From a virus, in IMG/VR virus record IMGVR_UViG_3300026200_000139, positions 1-37,659 of that record: a stretch of DNA of 37,659 nt; one strand, given 5' to 3'. A model generated the notes under the pieces. That model was not told the DNA's origin and searched no databases. It worked only from the letters and a program-made list of their open reading frames with translations. Below, in pieces: positions 21,950 to 30,787 of the stretch; the first letter of the stretch is position 1; each line of letters begins with the position of its first letter. The position numbers and the translations under genes are program-made.

Positions 21950-23578
21950 GTGGCAATAGTCCAGATCAGTCGTATACAAATTAGAAGAGGTCAAAAGAAC
22001 GTAGGCTCTGGGATTCCGCAATTAGCAGGTGGAGAACTAGGTTGGGCCGTAGATACTCGTGAACTTTACATAGGTAATGGCTCAGTATCTGAAGGATCTC
22101 CGTCAGTTGGTAATAGTAAAATATTAACACAACATGACAATCTTTTTACATTTGCTGATCAGTATCAGTATCAAAAACCAACTGCAACTATGCAGACAGG
22201 AGAAACACCAACACTTCCTGTTACTAGAACATTACAAGACAGATTAGATGAAGCTGTTAGTGTTAAGAGTTTTGGTGCGTTAGGTGACGCAACAGATCAA
22301 ACAGTAAAATTACAACAGGCAATTGATCAATTATATATTAATACTGCTACTAAAGGTAGTACAGCAAGTAGAGTTGCGTTAACAATTCCAGCAGGTGATT
22401 ATACAATTTCAGCTTCGCTAAAAGTACCTCCACATGCAACTATAGTAGGTGCTGGTAGCGATAAAGTTATTATTACACAAACAGTAGATCAACCTATATT
22501 CGAAACTGTAAATAGTGGCAGTACTCCGGGATCACCGGCATTAGATGCTACAAGTACAACATTAAACCAAGCAAGACACGTTACAATTAAGGGCATGACT
22601 ATAAAGACTACAAGTAATAATGTTGGCTTAAAAATACAAAGTTGTAGAGAAAGTACGTTTGAAGATATTATTATTAATGGTCCTTGGACTAGTGGAACAG
22701 GACATCTTGTTAACCAAGTTGGTATTTACATGGGAGCATTAAGTACTTCTGTTAATTCAATTAGAAATACTTTTAAAAATATCTCTATCAAAGGCTTTGC
22801 TAGAGGTATTGAATCTAAATATGATATTGAAAATAACTTATGGGACAAATGTGTTTTTGAAACATTAGGATATGGTATTGTGTTTGGTGACGGTACTGTT
22901 ATTAATGCCGCAGGTATGCTAACAGGTCCAATTAATAACAATATTAGTAATTGTAAATTCCAAGACATTGATAAACAAGGTATTTGGATTCATATAGGTA
23001 ATAATAATAGAAGCACACATAACACTTTTATTGGTGTAGGAAATAATGGCGGTACAGAAGGAAATGCTTCACATTCAATTATTAAATATTCCTTTGGTAC
23101 AGCATATACTAATATTTCAACAAATGATTACTTTGACAGAACTAGACGTTTAACATATGACCAATCATTAATTTCTGGATTTCCTTATGTACCAGAAGTT
23201 GAAGGGCCTGCTATTTACGATATGGAATACTCATATAATATTCCAGTTGTTCAATATAACTCATACACTAGAGTATTAAGAGCACCAGCCGAAGCTGATC
23301 GAACAATCTATATTGATTACATATATAGATCTTCAGCCGTAAATGCTGTAAGACAAGGCACTTTGGAAATTTTAATTAACCGTTCAACTGGAACAGCAAC
23401 ACTAACAGATGATCATAGTTACTTGGGTGGTTCAACTTTTGAAAATAACATAGAATTTAGAGCAAGTCTTACTGATGAAAATGGCGACACAATAGTTGAC
23501 ACAACCATAGTAGAGATGTTAAACTCTACTACAGCTGATACAGGTAACATAATATTTAAGGTAAAGTATAAGTCATAG
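21950..23578 (+). CDS. Tailspike or tail-fibre protein with pectate-lyase-type beta helix
   Basis: The 542-residue protein begins with a phage-fibre N-terminal domain, ISRIQIRRG, GIPQLAGGELGWAVDTREL and LYIGNG (residues 6-44). From about residue 104, VKSFGALGDATDQTVKLQQA starts a pectate-lyase-3-type right-handed beta helix that runs to about residue 400 with Asn/Ile/Gly-rich turns. The C-terminal part looks like a trimer or receptor-binding domain. Such proteins bind or cleave host surface polysaccharide. The GTG start has AAGGAG upstream. It is the best host-range candidate in the window. Enzyme residues cannot be assigned by eye. Confidence 0.88.
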   Translation: MAIVQISRIQIRRGQKNVGSGIPQLAGGELGWAVDTRELYIGNGSVSEGSPSVGNSKILTQHDNLFTFADQYQYQKPTATMQTGETPTLPVTRTLQDRLDEAVSVKSFGALGDATDQTVKLQQAIDQLYINTATKGSTASRVALTIPAGDYTISASLKVPPHATIVGAGSDKVIITQTVDQPIFETVNSGSTPGSPALDATSTTLNQARHVTIKGMTIKTTSNNVGLKIQSCRESTFEDIIINGPWTSGTGHLVNQVGIYMGALSTSVNSIRNTFKNISIKGFARGIESKYDIENNLWDKCVFETLGYGIVFGDGTVINAAGMLTGPINNNISNCKFQDIDKQGIWIHIGNNNRSTHNTFIGVGNNGGTEGNASHSIIKYSFGTAYTNISTNDYFDRTRRLTYDQSLISGFPYVPEVEGPAIYDMEYSYNIPVVQYNSYTRVLRAPAEADRTIYIDYIYRSSAVNAVRQGTLEILINRSTGTATLTDDHSYLGGSTFENNIEFRASLTDENGDTIVDTTIVEMLNSTTADTGNIIFKVKYKS

Positions 23579-23581
23579 TTA

Positions 23582-24007
23582 ATGCTAGACGAATTATTCG
23601 AGATTAAATTAAAGCGTTGGAACGATTTTCGTTCTAAACTAGAAAAGAGTATTAAACCCTTCGAAGACGTTATTGATTATTATAATACCAAAAAGAGGTG
23701 TAAATTAAGTACAGATCCATGGAATCAAGCTATTTGGCCTACTCCATGGGAGTTATTAGATCATAATAAGTATTGTGATTTTATGTTAACCTTAGGAACC
23801 TGTTACACTCTACAGTTAACCGACAGGTTTAAAGATTCCAAGTTTGAGATACATATCAGTATAGACAAGGTAAATGAAGAATTATTATACCCTTTGCACA
23901 TTGAGGCTAAAGTTTTGTGCTATAATTATGATGGAGTTATTCAAAAAAATGAATTGCCCACAACAATTATACCACAACGAATTTACAAGATGCCACGGTT
24001 ACAATAA
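23582..24007 (+). CDS. Hypothetical protein after the tailspike gene
   Basis: The 141-residue protein follows the tailspike gene by three bases without an SD, so it is probably coupled. It has charged N-terminal helices and an aromatic middle (TDPWNQAIWPTPWELLDHN), then a beta-rich end (LTDRFKDSKFEIHISIDKV). A tailspike chaperone or partner is a guess from position only. Its stop lies in a late-promoter box. Confidence 0.65.
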   Translation: MLDELFEIKLKRWNDFRSKLEKSIKPFEDVIDYYNTKKRCKLSTDPWNQAIWPTPWELLDHNKYCDFMLTLGTCYTLQLTDRFKDSKFEIHISIDKVNEELLYPLHIEAKVLCYNYDGVIQKNELPTTIIPQRIYKMPRLQ

Positions 24008-24011
24008 ATAC
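24003..24011 (+). promoter_or_regulatory. T4-type late promoter box (AATAAATAC)
   Basis: AATAAATAC overlaps the upstream stop codon and lies 51 bases before nrdA. No sigma70 site was seen there. Confidence 0.45.
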
Positions 24012-24062
24012 AATATCATTTACTAAATTAACAAGAACTAAAGCAAAGGAAAATTAAAGCAC

Positions 24063-26390
24063 ATGTCAAACGGCGTAGGAATAAAGATTCAAAAACGAGA
24101 TGGAAAATTAGTACCACTTAATGTAAATAAAATACACTTCGTAGTCGAAGAGGCATGTGAAGGACTAGCAAATGTAAGTGCATCACAAATTGAAATGAAT
24201 GCAAATATTCAATTTTATGATGGAATGTCAACAAACGAAATACAAGAAATTTTAATTAGGTCAGCAAATGATTTAATTACTTTAGATATTCCTAATTATC
24301 AATTTGCCGCGGCAAGATTATTACTTTATCCAATATACAAAGAAGCGTTTGGTCATTTCAAACCAATTACTTTACAAGAAATGATTGATAAAAATATTAA
24401 ACGTGGAGTATATGATAAAGCTATTTTAGAAAAGTATTCTTCTGACGAGATTAAAACTCTTGACAAATTTATTAAACATCAGAGAGACGAAAATTTTACC
24501 TATGCAGGTCTAAGACAAATTGTAGACAAATACCTTTGTCAAGATCGAAGCACTGGAGAAATTTTTGAGTCTCCACAATTTATGTATATGATGATAGCGG
24601 CAACATTATTTGCTGAGTATCCAGAAAGAAATCGTTTAGCTTATGTAAGGAGATATTATGATGCGACCTCACTTTTTAAAATCAATATCCCAACGCCAGT
24701 CATGGCCGGGGTGCGTACCCCTGTTAGGCAATTTGCTTCGTGTGTTCTTGTTGATAGTGACGATACCCTTGATAGTATTTTTGCTAGTGATATGTCGATT
24801 GGTAGATATACTGCCCAAAGGGCCGGCATCGGAATCAATGCGGGTAGAGTAAGAGCTATTAATTCTAAAATTAGAGGTGGTGAAGTTGCTCACACAGGTG
24901 TGATTCCGTTTCTTAAGAAGTTCGAAGCAACTGTAAGATGCTGTACTCAAAACGGAGTACGTGGTGGTAGTGCAACAACGCACTTCCCTTTATGGCATTT
25001 AGAAATTGAAGATATTCTTGTATTAAAAAATAACAAGGGTACTGAAGATAATCGTGTCCGTAAATTAGATTATTCAATTCAAATGAATAAATTGATGTAC
25101 GAACGATTATTAAAAAATGAAGATATTACTCTATTCTCACCACATGATGTGCCAGATTTATATGAAGCATTTTTTACTGACCAAGATTTATTCCAAGAAC
25201 TTTATGAAAAGTATGAACGTAAAACTTCACTTAGAAAAAAGAAAATTCCTGCAATGGATCTTTTTTCATCTGTAATCAAAGAAAGAGCAGAAACTGGCCG
25301 CATTTATATAATGAATGTTGACCATTGTAATACGCATAGTTCTTTTACTGATACTGTTTATATGAGTAACTTATGTCAAGAAATTACACTACCAACTAAA
25401 CCGTTACAACACATTGACGACGAAGAGGGTGAGATTGCATTATGTATTCTTTCTGCTATTAATGTTGGTAAAATTAATCAACTAGAAGAATTAGAAAACC
25501 TATGTGAACTAGCAGTTAGATCATTAGATGAAATTATAGATTACCAACGGTATCCTGTAAAAGCGGCTAAAATAAGCACAAAAGCACGTAGATCTTTAGG
25601 TATTGGATATATTGGTTTAGCACACTATCTAGCAAAGAATCAAGTTAAGTATAATGACAAAAAAGCATTAACAAAAGTACACGAACTAACAGAAGCATTT
25701 CAATACTATCTATTAGTAGCTTCTAACAACCTTGCTGTTGAAAAAGGAAAATGTGAGTACTTCAATCGTACTAAATATTCACAAGGACTATTGCCCATTG
25801 ATCATTATAAGAAAGATTTAGACGCAGTATGCAATATAACATTAAAATATGATTGGGATACTTTACGCAAAGATATTAGAAAACACGGCCTACGGCACTC
25901 AACGTTGTCTGCACAAATGCCATCAGAGAGCAGTAGCATTGTGTCAAATGCCACAAACGGAATCGAACCGCCTAGAGGATACTTGTCTGTTAAGAAATCA
26001 AAAAAAGGGCCTCTTAAGCAAATTGTTCCACAATATCAAACTTTAAAAAATTACTATACCCTACTATGGGATATGCCTGATAACGAAGGCTATATTAATA
26101 TTGTTGCTGTAATGCAAAAATTCTTCGACCAAGCTATTAGTGGTAACTGGAGTTACAATCCTACACACTTTGAAAACAACGAAGTACCAATGAGTACTAT
26201 GATTCAAGATATGCTAATGACATACAAGCTAGGTTGGAAAACATCTTATTATCAAAACACATACGACTTCAAGGTTGATGCAACTGAAACTCCAATAGAA
26301 GTCGCTTCCGAAAGCACGCCTAATTCATTTCAACCCCAACTCGACATTACAAAACAATCCGAAGAAGACTGTGAGAGTTGCGTAATATAA
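24063..26390 (+). CDS. nrdA: Ribonucleoside-diphosphate reductase, class Ia alpha chain
   Basis: The 775-residue protein is full length. An ATP-cone-like regulatory domain sits at residues 1-90 (KRDGKLVPLN). Core motifs include RQFASCVLVDSDDTLDSI (active-site Cys), YMSNLCQEI with the second Cys, AQMPSESSSIVSNATNGIEPPR, and the C-terminal CESCVI thiol pair that is reduced by glutaredoxin. It reduces ribonucleotides to deoxyribonucleotides for phage DNA. It is followed by nrdB (17 bases apart). Retaining the ATP cone is worth noting, since some phage NrdA lack it. Confidence 0.97.
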   Translation: MSNGVGIKIQKRDGKLVPLNVNKIHFVVEEACEGLANVSASQIEMNANIQFYDGMSTNEIQEILIRSANDLITLDIPNYQFAAARLLLYPIYKEAFGHFKPITLQEMIDKNIKRGVYDKAILEKYSSDEIKTLDKFIKHQRDENFTYAGLRQIVDKYLCQDRSTGEIFESPQFMYMMIAATLFAEYPERNRLAYVRRYYDATSLFKINIPTPVMAGVRTPVRQFASCVLVDSDDTLDSIFASDMSIGRYTAQRAGIGINAGRVRAINSKIRGGEVAHTGVIPFLKKFEATVRCCTQNGVRGGSATTHFPLWHLEIEDILVLKNNKGTEDNRVRKLDYSIQMNKLMYERLLKNEDITLFSPHDVPDLYEAFFTDQDLFQELYEKYERKTSLRKKKIPAMDLFSSVIKERAETGRIYIMNVDHCNTHSSFTDTVYMSNLCQEITLPTKPLQHIDDEEGEIALCILSAINVGKINQLEELENLCELAVRSLDEIIDYQRYPVKAAKISTKARRSLGIGYIGLAHYLAKNQVKYNDKKALTKVHELTEAFQYYLLVASNNLAVEKGKCEYFNRTKYSQGLLPIDHYKKDLDAVCNITLKYDWDTLRKDIRKHGLRHSTLSAQMPSESSSIVSNATNGIEPPRGYLSVKKSKKGPLKQIVPQYQTLKNYYTLLWDMPDNEGYINIVAVMQKFFDQAISGNWSYNPTHFENNEVPMSTMIQDMLMTYKLGWKTSYYQNTYDFKVDATETPIEVASESTPNSFQPQLDITKQSEEDCESCVI

Positions 26391-26407
26391 ATTAACTGGA
26401 TTATAAA

Positions 26408-27523
26408 ATGACTTCTAAAACTGTATTCAATAAAGAAAAAGTCGATTTCACTAAACAGCCAATGTTCTTTGGTGAAGCACAAAATGTACAACGGTACGAT
26501 GTATTTAAATTCCCTGAGTTTGATAAACTTAATCAAACTATGCTTGGATACTTTTGGCGGCCAGAAGAAGTAAGTCTACAAAAAGATCGTTCAGACTTCC
26601 AACACTTTAGACCAGAACAAAAGCATATCTTTACTAGTAACTTAAAGTATCAAACTTTATTAGATAGTGTACAAGGTAGAGGACCAGCACTAGCTTTCTT
26701 GCCTTATGTTTCCTTACCAGAATTAGAAGGGTGCATTATTACTTGGGACTTTTTTGAATCTATTCACAGTAGAGCATACACACATATTATGAAGAATGTA
26801 TATGCTAATCCGTCGGAAGTATTAGATACAATCCTAGACGATAAAGAAATTATTAAAAGAGCAGAAAGTGTTACAAAAAACTATGATGAGTTTACACTTG
26901 CTGTTGATAATCTTATGCATCATAAAAAAGGTACAATGCGTGAAGTTAAAAAGAAACTATTTCTTGCAATGGTGAATGTTAATATCTTAGAAGGACTACG
27001 TTTTTATGTATCGTTTGCATGTACGTTTGCATTTGGTGAATTAAAAATGATGGAAGGCTCAGCTAAGATTATTTCCTTAATTGCTAGAGACGAAGCAACA
27101 CATTTAAATCTAACAAACCATATTCTTAAAAATTGGATGAAGGGTGATGACGATCCTGAAATGAAAAAAATTGTTAAAGAATGTGAAGACGAAGTTTATG
27201 ATATGTGGCGTGCCTGTGTTGAGGAAGAAAAAGCGTGGACTAACTATCTATTTAAAGATGGATCAATTATTGGATTAAATGAAAACTTATTACATGCTTA
27301 CGTTGAATACATTGCTAACAGAAGATTAAAAGCGTTAGGTTATAAAACGCTTTATGACCGCCCACTGAATACAAACCCATTACCCTGGACACAACATTGG
27401 TTAAGTAGTTCAGGACTTCAAGTAGCTCCCCAAGAGACAGAAGTAGAATCGTACATCATAGGTGGTATAAAACACGACGTAGATGAAGCAACGCAAAATA
27501 AATTAAAGGGATTCAAATTGTAG
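26408..27523 (+). CDS. nrdB: Ribonucleoside-diphosphate reductase, class Ia beta chain
   Basis: The 371-residue protein has the diiron helices: ITWDFFESIHSRAYTHIMKN with Glu and His, EGLRFYVSFACTFAF with Glu, and ARDEATHLNLT with Glu and His. The radical Tyr region (SRAYTH) matches class Ia. It partners with NrdA upstream. It is followed by a block of probable host-derived genes before the glutaredoxin gene, which would otherwise complete the nrd operon. Confidence 0.96.
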   Translation: MTSKTVFNKEKVDFTKQPMFFGEAQNVQRYDVFKFPEFDKLNQTMLGYFWRPEEVSLQKDRSDFQHFRPEQKHIFTSNLKYQTLLDSVQGRGPALAFLPYVSLPELEGCIITWDFFESIHSRAYTHIMKNVYANPSEVLDTILDDKEIIKRAESVTKNYDEFTLAVDNLMHHKKGTMREVKKKLFLAMVNVNILEGLRFYVSFACTFAFGELKMMEGSAKIISLIARDEATHLNLTNHILKNWMKGDDDPEMKKIVKECEDEVYDMWRACVEEEKAWTNYLFKDGSIIGLNENLLHAYVEYIANRRLKALGYKTLYDRPLNTNPLPWTQHWLSSSGLQVAPQETEVESYIIGGIKHDVDEATQNKLKGFKL

Positions 27524-27548
27524 TTAAACAATAATAAGAGAGGTGACT

Positions 27549-27635
27549 ATGTTAGATTGGATATTAGGATATTGGTATTGTGAACAATATGATTTTGTTG
27601 ATAGAAAATGTAAGAAATGGGTAGAGAAAAATTAG
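27549..27635 (+). CDS. Tiny Trp/Cys-rich peptide
   Basis: A 28-residue ORF beginning MLDWILGYWYCEQYDFVD with a good SD (AGAGAGG). Two Cys and four Trp are unusual for its size. It stops just before the next gene. No family is known; it is called real because of the SD and its fit between genes. Confidence 0.45.
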   Translation: MLDWILGYWYCEQYDFVDRKCKKWVEKN

Positions 27636-27651
27636 ATGAGTGGTTGTATTA

Positions 27652-27963
27652 ATGGATAATTTTTATTTGTTTTTATTAGTATTTGCTTTGAGTAATGGCT
27701 TTACAATGTCAAGGCATTACTGCTCCTATTTAAGAAACTTACGAGAAAAAATTATTGAAAAGATAACCTATGGTTGGTGGATTGCCATACATACTGTTGT
27801 AGATATAGGAAGTATTATTGGTATGTTGATTTGGTATAACAATGATAAACACTTTTGGGTTGTTGTAGCAGGTCTTGTTTTTATGATTTTATGGTACATA
27901 CCATTGTATTTAAAGTATTTAAAAAAAAGAAAAAATGATAACAATATTAGCAAACGCACATAA
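27652..27963 (+). CDS. Small membrane protein with three membrane segments
   Basis: The 103-residue protein has hydrophobic segments at about residues 2-17, 40-58 and 67-88, with a Lys-rich tail. The ATG at 27652 was preferred over an upstream GTG at 27640. The 3' end overlaps an IscA-like fragment in another frame. Its DNA is A-rich compared with flanking genes, a sign of recent transfer. No function is known. Confidence 0.65.
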   Translation: MDNFYLFLLVFALSNGFTMSRHYCSYLRNLREKIIEKITYGWWIAIHTVVDIGSIIGMLIWYNNDKHFWVVVAGLVFMILWYIPLYLKYLKKRKNDNNISKRT

Positions 27964-28057
27964 AAGATTTAATGAATTAACACAAAAAAACAGAAAAGTC
28001 TTTGTTAGACTATCTGTTAAAGGTGGTGGATGTGCTGGTTTTAATTCTAATTTGTAG
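27935..28057 (+). pseudogene. Truncated IscA/ErpA-type Fe-S carrier (N-terminal fragment)
   Basis: The 40-residue ORF reads MITILANAHKRF, then VFVRLSVKGGGCAGF, which matches the N-terminal half of A-type iron-sulfur carriers, including the first conserved Cys in GGGCAGF. The stop follows five residues later. The usual C-terminal CGCG motif with the other two Cys is missing (family length is about 107). It overlaps the membrane gene at its start and ends five bases before hemF. A deletion or recombination that joined it to hemF is the likely cause. Confidence 0.7.
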
Positions 28058-28061
28058 AAAA

Positions 28062-28871
28062 ATGAAAATAGAAACAAAAAAAAAATTAACAAAAGAATGG
28101 TTTATAAAATTACAAAACATTATTTGTAATAATGTTGAACAGTTAGAAAGGGAATATGGCTCTAATATAAAATTCAAAAGAAATAAATGGAAATACGGAG
28201 AATTTAGAACCATAAAGGGTGAAGTAGTTGAAAAAGGCGGCGTTGCTTTTTCAAACGTTATAGGCAAATTTCCTAAAGAATTTGCAAAAACAATTCCGGG
28301 AACAAAAAACAATACTTATTTTTGGTCTTCAGGTGTCTCGGTAGTATTTCATCCAAAAAATCCTAAAGTTCCAGCGATGCATTTCAACACTAGATTTATT
28401 TGTACTCAAAAAAAATGGTTTGGAGGTGGTATGGACGTAACACCCTGCCTTGTAGATGTTAAAGAAAAAAAATATTTTCACAATAAATTAAAAAAAATGT
28501 GTAATCTTCACAATAAAAAATATTATTCAAAGTATAAAAAATGGTGTGATGAATATTTTTATCTACCACACAGAAAAGAGCTTCGTGGTATAGGTGGGAT
28601 CTTTTTTGACTATAAAATGGACAATTGGGAAAAAGATTTTTTATTTATTAAGGATGTAGGTATTACTTTTGCTGATTTAGTTGAGAAAATTATGAGAAAA
28701 AAAATGTATTTAAAGTGGACAAAAAAGGAAAAAGAAATTCAATTATTAAAACGAGGTAGATATGTTGAATTTAACTTGTTGTATGATCGGGGTACAAAAT
28801 TTGGGTTAAACAGTAATGGTAATCCGGAATCTATATTAATGTCTATGCCACCAACAGCACAATGGAAATAA
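28062..28871 (+). CDS. hemF: Oxygen-dependent coproporphyrinogen III oxidase
   Basis: The 269-residue protein shows the HemF order: FWSSGVSVVFHPKNPKVPAMHFNTRF, WFGGGMDVTPC, KKWCDEYFYLPHR, RGIGGIFFDY and RGRYVEFNLLYDRGTKFG, ending ESILMSMPP. It converts coproporphyrinogen III to protoporphyrinogen IX, a late step of heme synthesis. The start at 28062 gives a normal N-terminus; upstream TTG 28002 lies in the IscA fragment. SD is weak. The DNA is strongly A-rich (many AAAAAA runs), unlike nrd genes, suggesting recent capture from a host. It complements HemA elsewhere in this genome. Confidence 0.95.
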   Translation: MKIETKKKLTKEWFIKLQNIICNNVEQLEREYGSNIKFKRNKWKYGEFRTIKGEVVEKGGVAFSNVIGKFPKEFAKTIPGTKNNTYFWSSGVSVVFHPKNPKVPAMHFNTRFICTQKKWFGGGMDVTPCLVDVKEKKYFHNKLKKMCNLHNKKYYSKYKKWCDEYFYLPHRKELRGIGGIFFDYKMDNWEKDFLFIKDVGITFADLVEKIMRKKMYLKWTKKEKEIQLLKRGRYVEFNLLYDRGTKFGLNSNGNPESILMSMPPTAQWK

Positions 28872-28903
28872 TGTTTGGAAAAAATATACGGAGAAAGAAG
28901 AAC

Positions 28904-29179
28904 ATGTCAGAAAAGAAATTGCAGAGTGTAATATATAGTAAGCCTAACTGTCCTTACTGTACTAAAGCTAAAGACTTACTTAATAATTCTAGAATTGATT
29001 ATACCGAAATAACAATTGGTAAAGATATAACTGTTGAACGACTATTTGAAGAATTTGATTTAAATGGCATGCCTAGGCCAAAATCTGCACCACAAATTAT
29101 TTTACACGGTAAGTATGTAGGCGGGTATAAAGAACTCGAACAATATTATCAAGATCACGACATGTGGCGTGATAACTAA
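28904..29179 (+). CDS. Glutaredoxin
   Basis: The 91-residue protein has the redox site CPYC in VIYSKPNCPYCTKAKDLL (residues about 8-25), and a late SAPQIILHGKYVGGYKEL containing the cis-Pro and the GG glutathione-site motif. It is the reductant for ribonucleotide reductase and would normally follow nrdB directly; here it is separated by the hemF block. Start 28904 has GGAG upstream and the standard N-terminus. The upstream ATG at 28862 has no matching sequence. Confidence 0.93.
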   Translation: MSEKKLQSVIYSKPNCPYCTKAKDLLNNSRIDYTEITIGKDITVERLFEEFDLNGMPRPKSAPQIILHGKYVGGYKELEQYYQDHDMWRDN

Positions 29180-29194
29180 CAATAGGGGTTAAAT

Positions 29195-29506
29195 GTGCTA
29201 ATTGAAACAAATTATAAAGTAAATGATGTAGTTACTATAAAACTAAAATCCGGCGAAGAACTAGTTGGTAAGTTAGAAGAAGAAAACGAAAGCATGGTTA
29301 AAGTTAGTACACCTTTAACAATAGTTGCTACTGAAAAAGGTATTGGATTACAACAATTCTTGTTTACTGCTGAAGTTGGTAAATCCTATACTATTAGACA
29401 CGACTCAATTACATTAATTACAATTACAAGAGAAGATTTTGCTGATGCATACCGTCAACAAACATCATCATTAGTAGTACCAGAAAAGCCGTCACTTATC
29501 GTTTAA
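29195..29506 (+). CDS. LSm-like small beta-barrel protein
   Basis: The 103-residue protein has VVTIKLKSGEELVGKLEEENESMVKVSTPL, which resembles the Sm1 half of LSm proteins, then beta strands and a polar tail. The GTG start has AGGGG upstream; the overlapping ATG at 29193 is out of frame. Similar small barrels occur in marine T4-like phages. An RNA-binding role is possible but not shown. Confidence 0.65.
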   Translation: MLIETNYKVNDVVTIKLKSGEELVGKLEEENESMVKVSTPLTIVATEKGIGLQQFLFTAEVGKSYTIRHDSITLITITREDFADAYRQQTSSLVVPEKPSLIV

Positions 29507-29514
29507 ATAAATAC
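29507..29514 (+). promoter_or_regulatory. Late promoter box (ATAAATAC) abutting the 29519 start
   Basis: ATAAATAC ends five bases before the ATG at 29519. No SD precedes the gene, so a leaderless late transcript or coupling with the upstream gene is implied. Confidence 0.55.
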
Positions 29515-29518
29515 TAGT

Positions 29519-30787
29519 ATGGCAGATATACACAGAGATACAGATCCTCGTGTTTGTGGGGCGACAACAACTGTAGCTGGCAATACTGATGTCTATGCTA
29601 ATAATTTGCTAGTATCAGTTGACGCCGATCCTAATTCACATGGCGACGGTGCCTTGATAGCTCATTCAAATGAAGTATATGCTGATAACATTCTTACAGT
29701 AAATCATACACCAGATACAGCAAATGCAGATTCTCTTTGTCCTGTTCCACCACATTGTGGCCCAGATACAGACGGGGGATCTCCAGACGTATGCACAGGT
29801 GATCCAACTAGTGATCCTGTAGTAGTTCTTCCGCCACCTGTAATAGTAAAAATCGAAGCACGACAGGCAATAATAATGCGAGAACCGTTTAATATAGGAA
29901 ATTTTCCGCCTATAATGCCAACAGATCCAGTAGAAGTTAGACACATACAACCAAGTCCAATTACTATTCGGGAACAACAAACAATAAAACATGTTCCAAC
30001 GCCTGTAATGACAGCTGATGATATAATTGAAGTAGAGCCCATTGCTCAAGAAAATGCACCAGCTCAAACACATGAAGACTTATGTCATCCATTTGATGGA
30101 CTTTTAGATCAATATCTGATAGAAGCTAAAAAAGGCTTATGGTTAGAAAAAGGTATAGTATATGATTCTCCAAAAACAAAGTCAAATCCAACTGGTCTAA
30201 GAGAACTTCCATACTCTGGTCCTATTGGTCCTAACTATTACTTTCAGAAACCTGATGGAACTGCTGATACTGATCGTGAATTTCAGAATGAAAAGATTTT
30301 AGGAATATGGAAAGAGATTGGATATGTAAATGCAAATGTCTGGTATACTGATCAAACTCCTTGGTGTATGGGCTTCCTTAATTTTGTTTTAAAGAAGGCA
30401 GGTTATCGATATTTACAAAGTGCTACTGCAAAACATTTAATAACAAAACAAGCAAAATATGAGTCAACAGAAATTACTGATTTTAGAGAAGCAAAATGTG
30501 GAGACATGTGTTACTGGTCATCTTCACACGTAAATTTTGTTTATAGTAATGACTCAGATGCTCAATCTATGTCCTTTGTTGGAGGGAATCAAAATGCTAA
30601 TGCTCTTACTACATTGGTAGAAAATAATCCAGCAGGCGGAACAGTTAGCCATAATTGGGCAGGAACGGCACCAAGTCCTTATAACCCTAAAGGGAAGAAA
30701 GGTGGTAAAGGTGCATATAACTATGGTAGAGGTACACCACATGATACCATGCTACTTAAAATTTTTAGACCAAAAAAGATATCTTAG
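29519..30787 (+). CDS. PAAR-domain spike protein fused to a C-terminal peptidase-like domain
   Basis: The 422-residue protein starts with a PAAR-type tip domain (residues 1-95): DPRVCGATTTVAGNTDVYAN, DPNSHGDGALI, and SPDVCTGD. A Pro-rich linker follows (about 100-190). From about residue 230 the sequence WYTDQTPWCMGFLNFVLKKAG gives a Cys and then GDMCYWSSSHVNFVYS a His, resembling the phage cysteine-peptidase family with 'TPWC..FvnW...GHV.fy' (I recall TIGR02594). It would sharpen the baseplate spike and deliver a peptidoglycan-cutting domain. No SD; a late promoter box lies five bases upstream. Confidence 0.82.
   Translation: MADIHRDTDPRVCGATTTVAGNTDVYANNLLVSVDADPNSHGDGALIAHSNEVYADNILTVNHTPDTANADSLCPVPPHCGPDTDGGSPDVCTGDPTSDPVVVLPPPVIVKIEARQAIIMREPFNIGNFPPIMPTDPVEVRHIQPSPITIREQQTIKHVPTPVMTADDIIEVEPIAQENAPAQTHEDLCHPFDGLLDQYLIEAKKGLWLEKGIVYDSPKTKSNPTGLRELPYSGPIGPNYYFQKPDGTADTDREFQNEKILGIWKEIGYVNANVWYTDQTPWCMGFLNFVLKKAGYRYLQSATAKHLITKQAKYESTEITDFREAKCGDMCYWSSSHVNFVYSNDSDAQSMSFVGGNQNANALTTLVENNPAGGTVSHNWAGTAPSPYNPKGKKGGKGAYNYGRGTPHDTMLLKIFRPKKIS

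Noticed and set aside
24656-24983. ORFs inside nrdA on both strands
   Set aside because: They overlap a full-length, strongly conserved enzyme and have no supporting signals.
28002-28061. TTG-started N-terminal extension of hemF
   Set aside because: The extension reads through the IscA-like fragment in another frame and does not resemble HemF.
29666-30073. Minus-strand ORFs opposite the PAAR-peptidase gene
   Set aside because: Their composition is that of antisense frames and the plus-strand protein has recognised domains.
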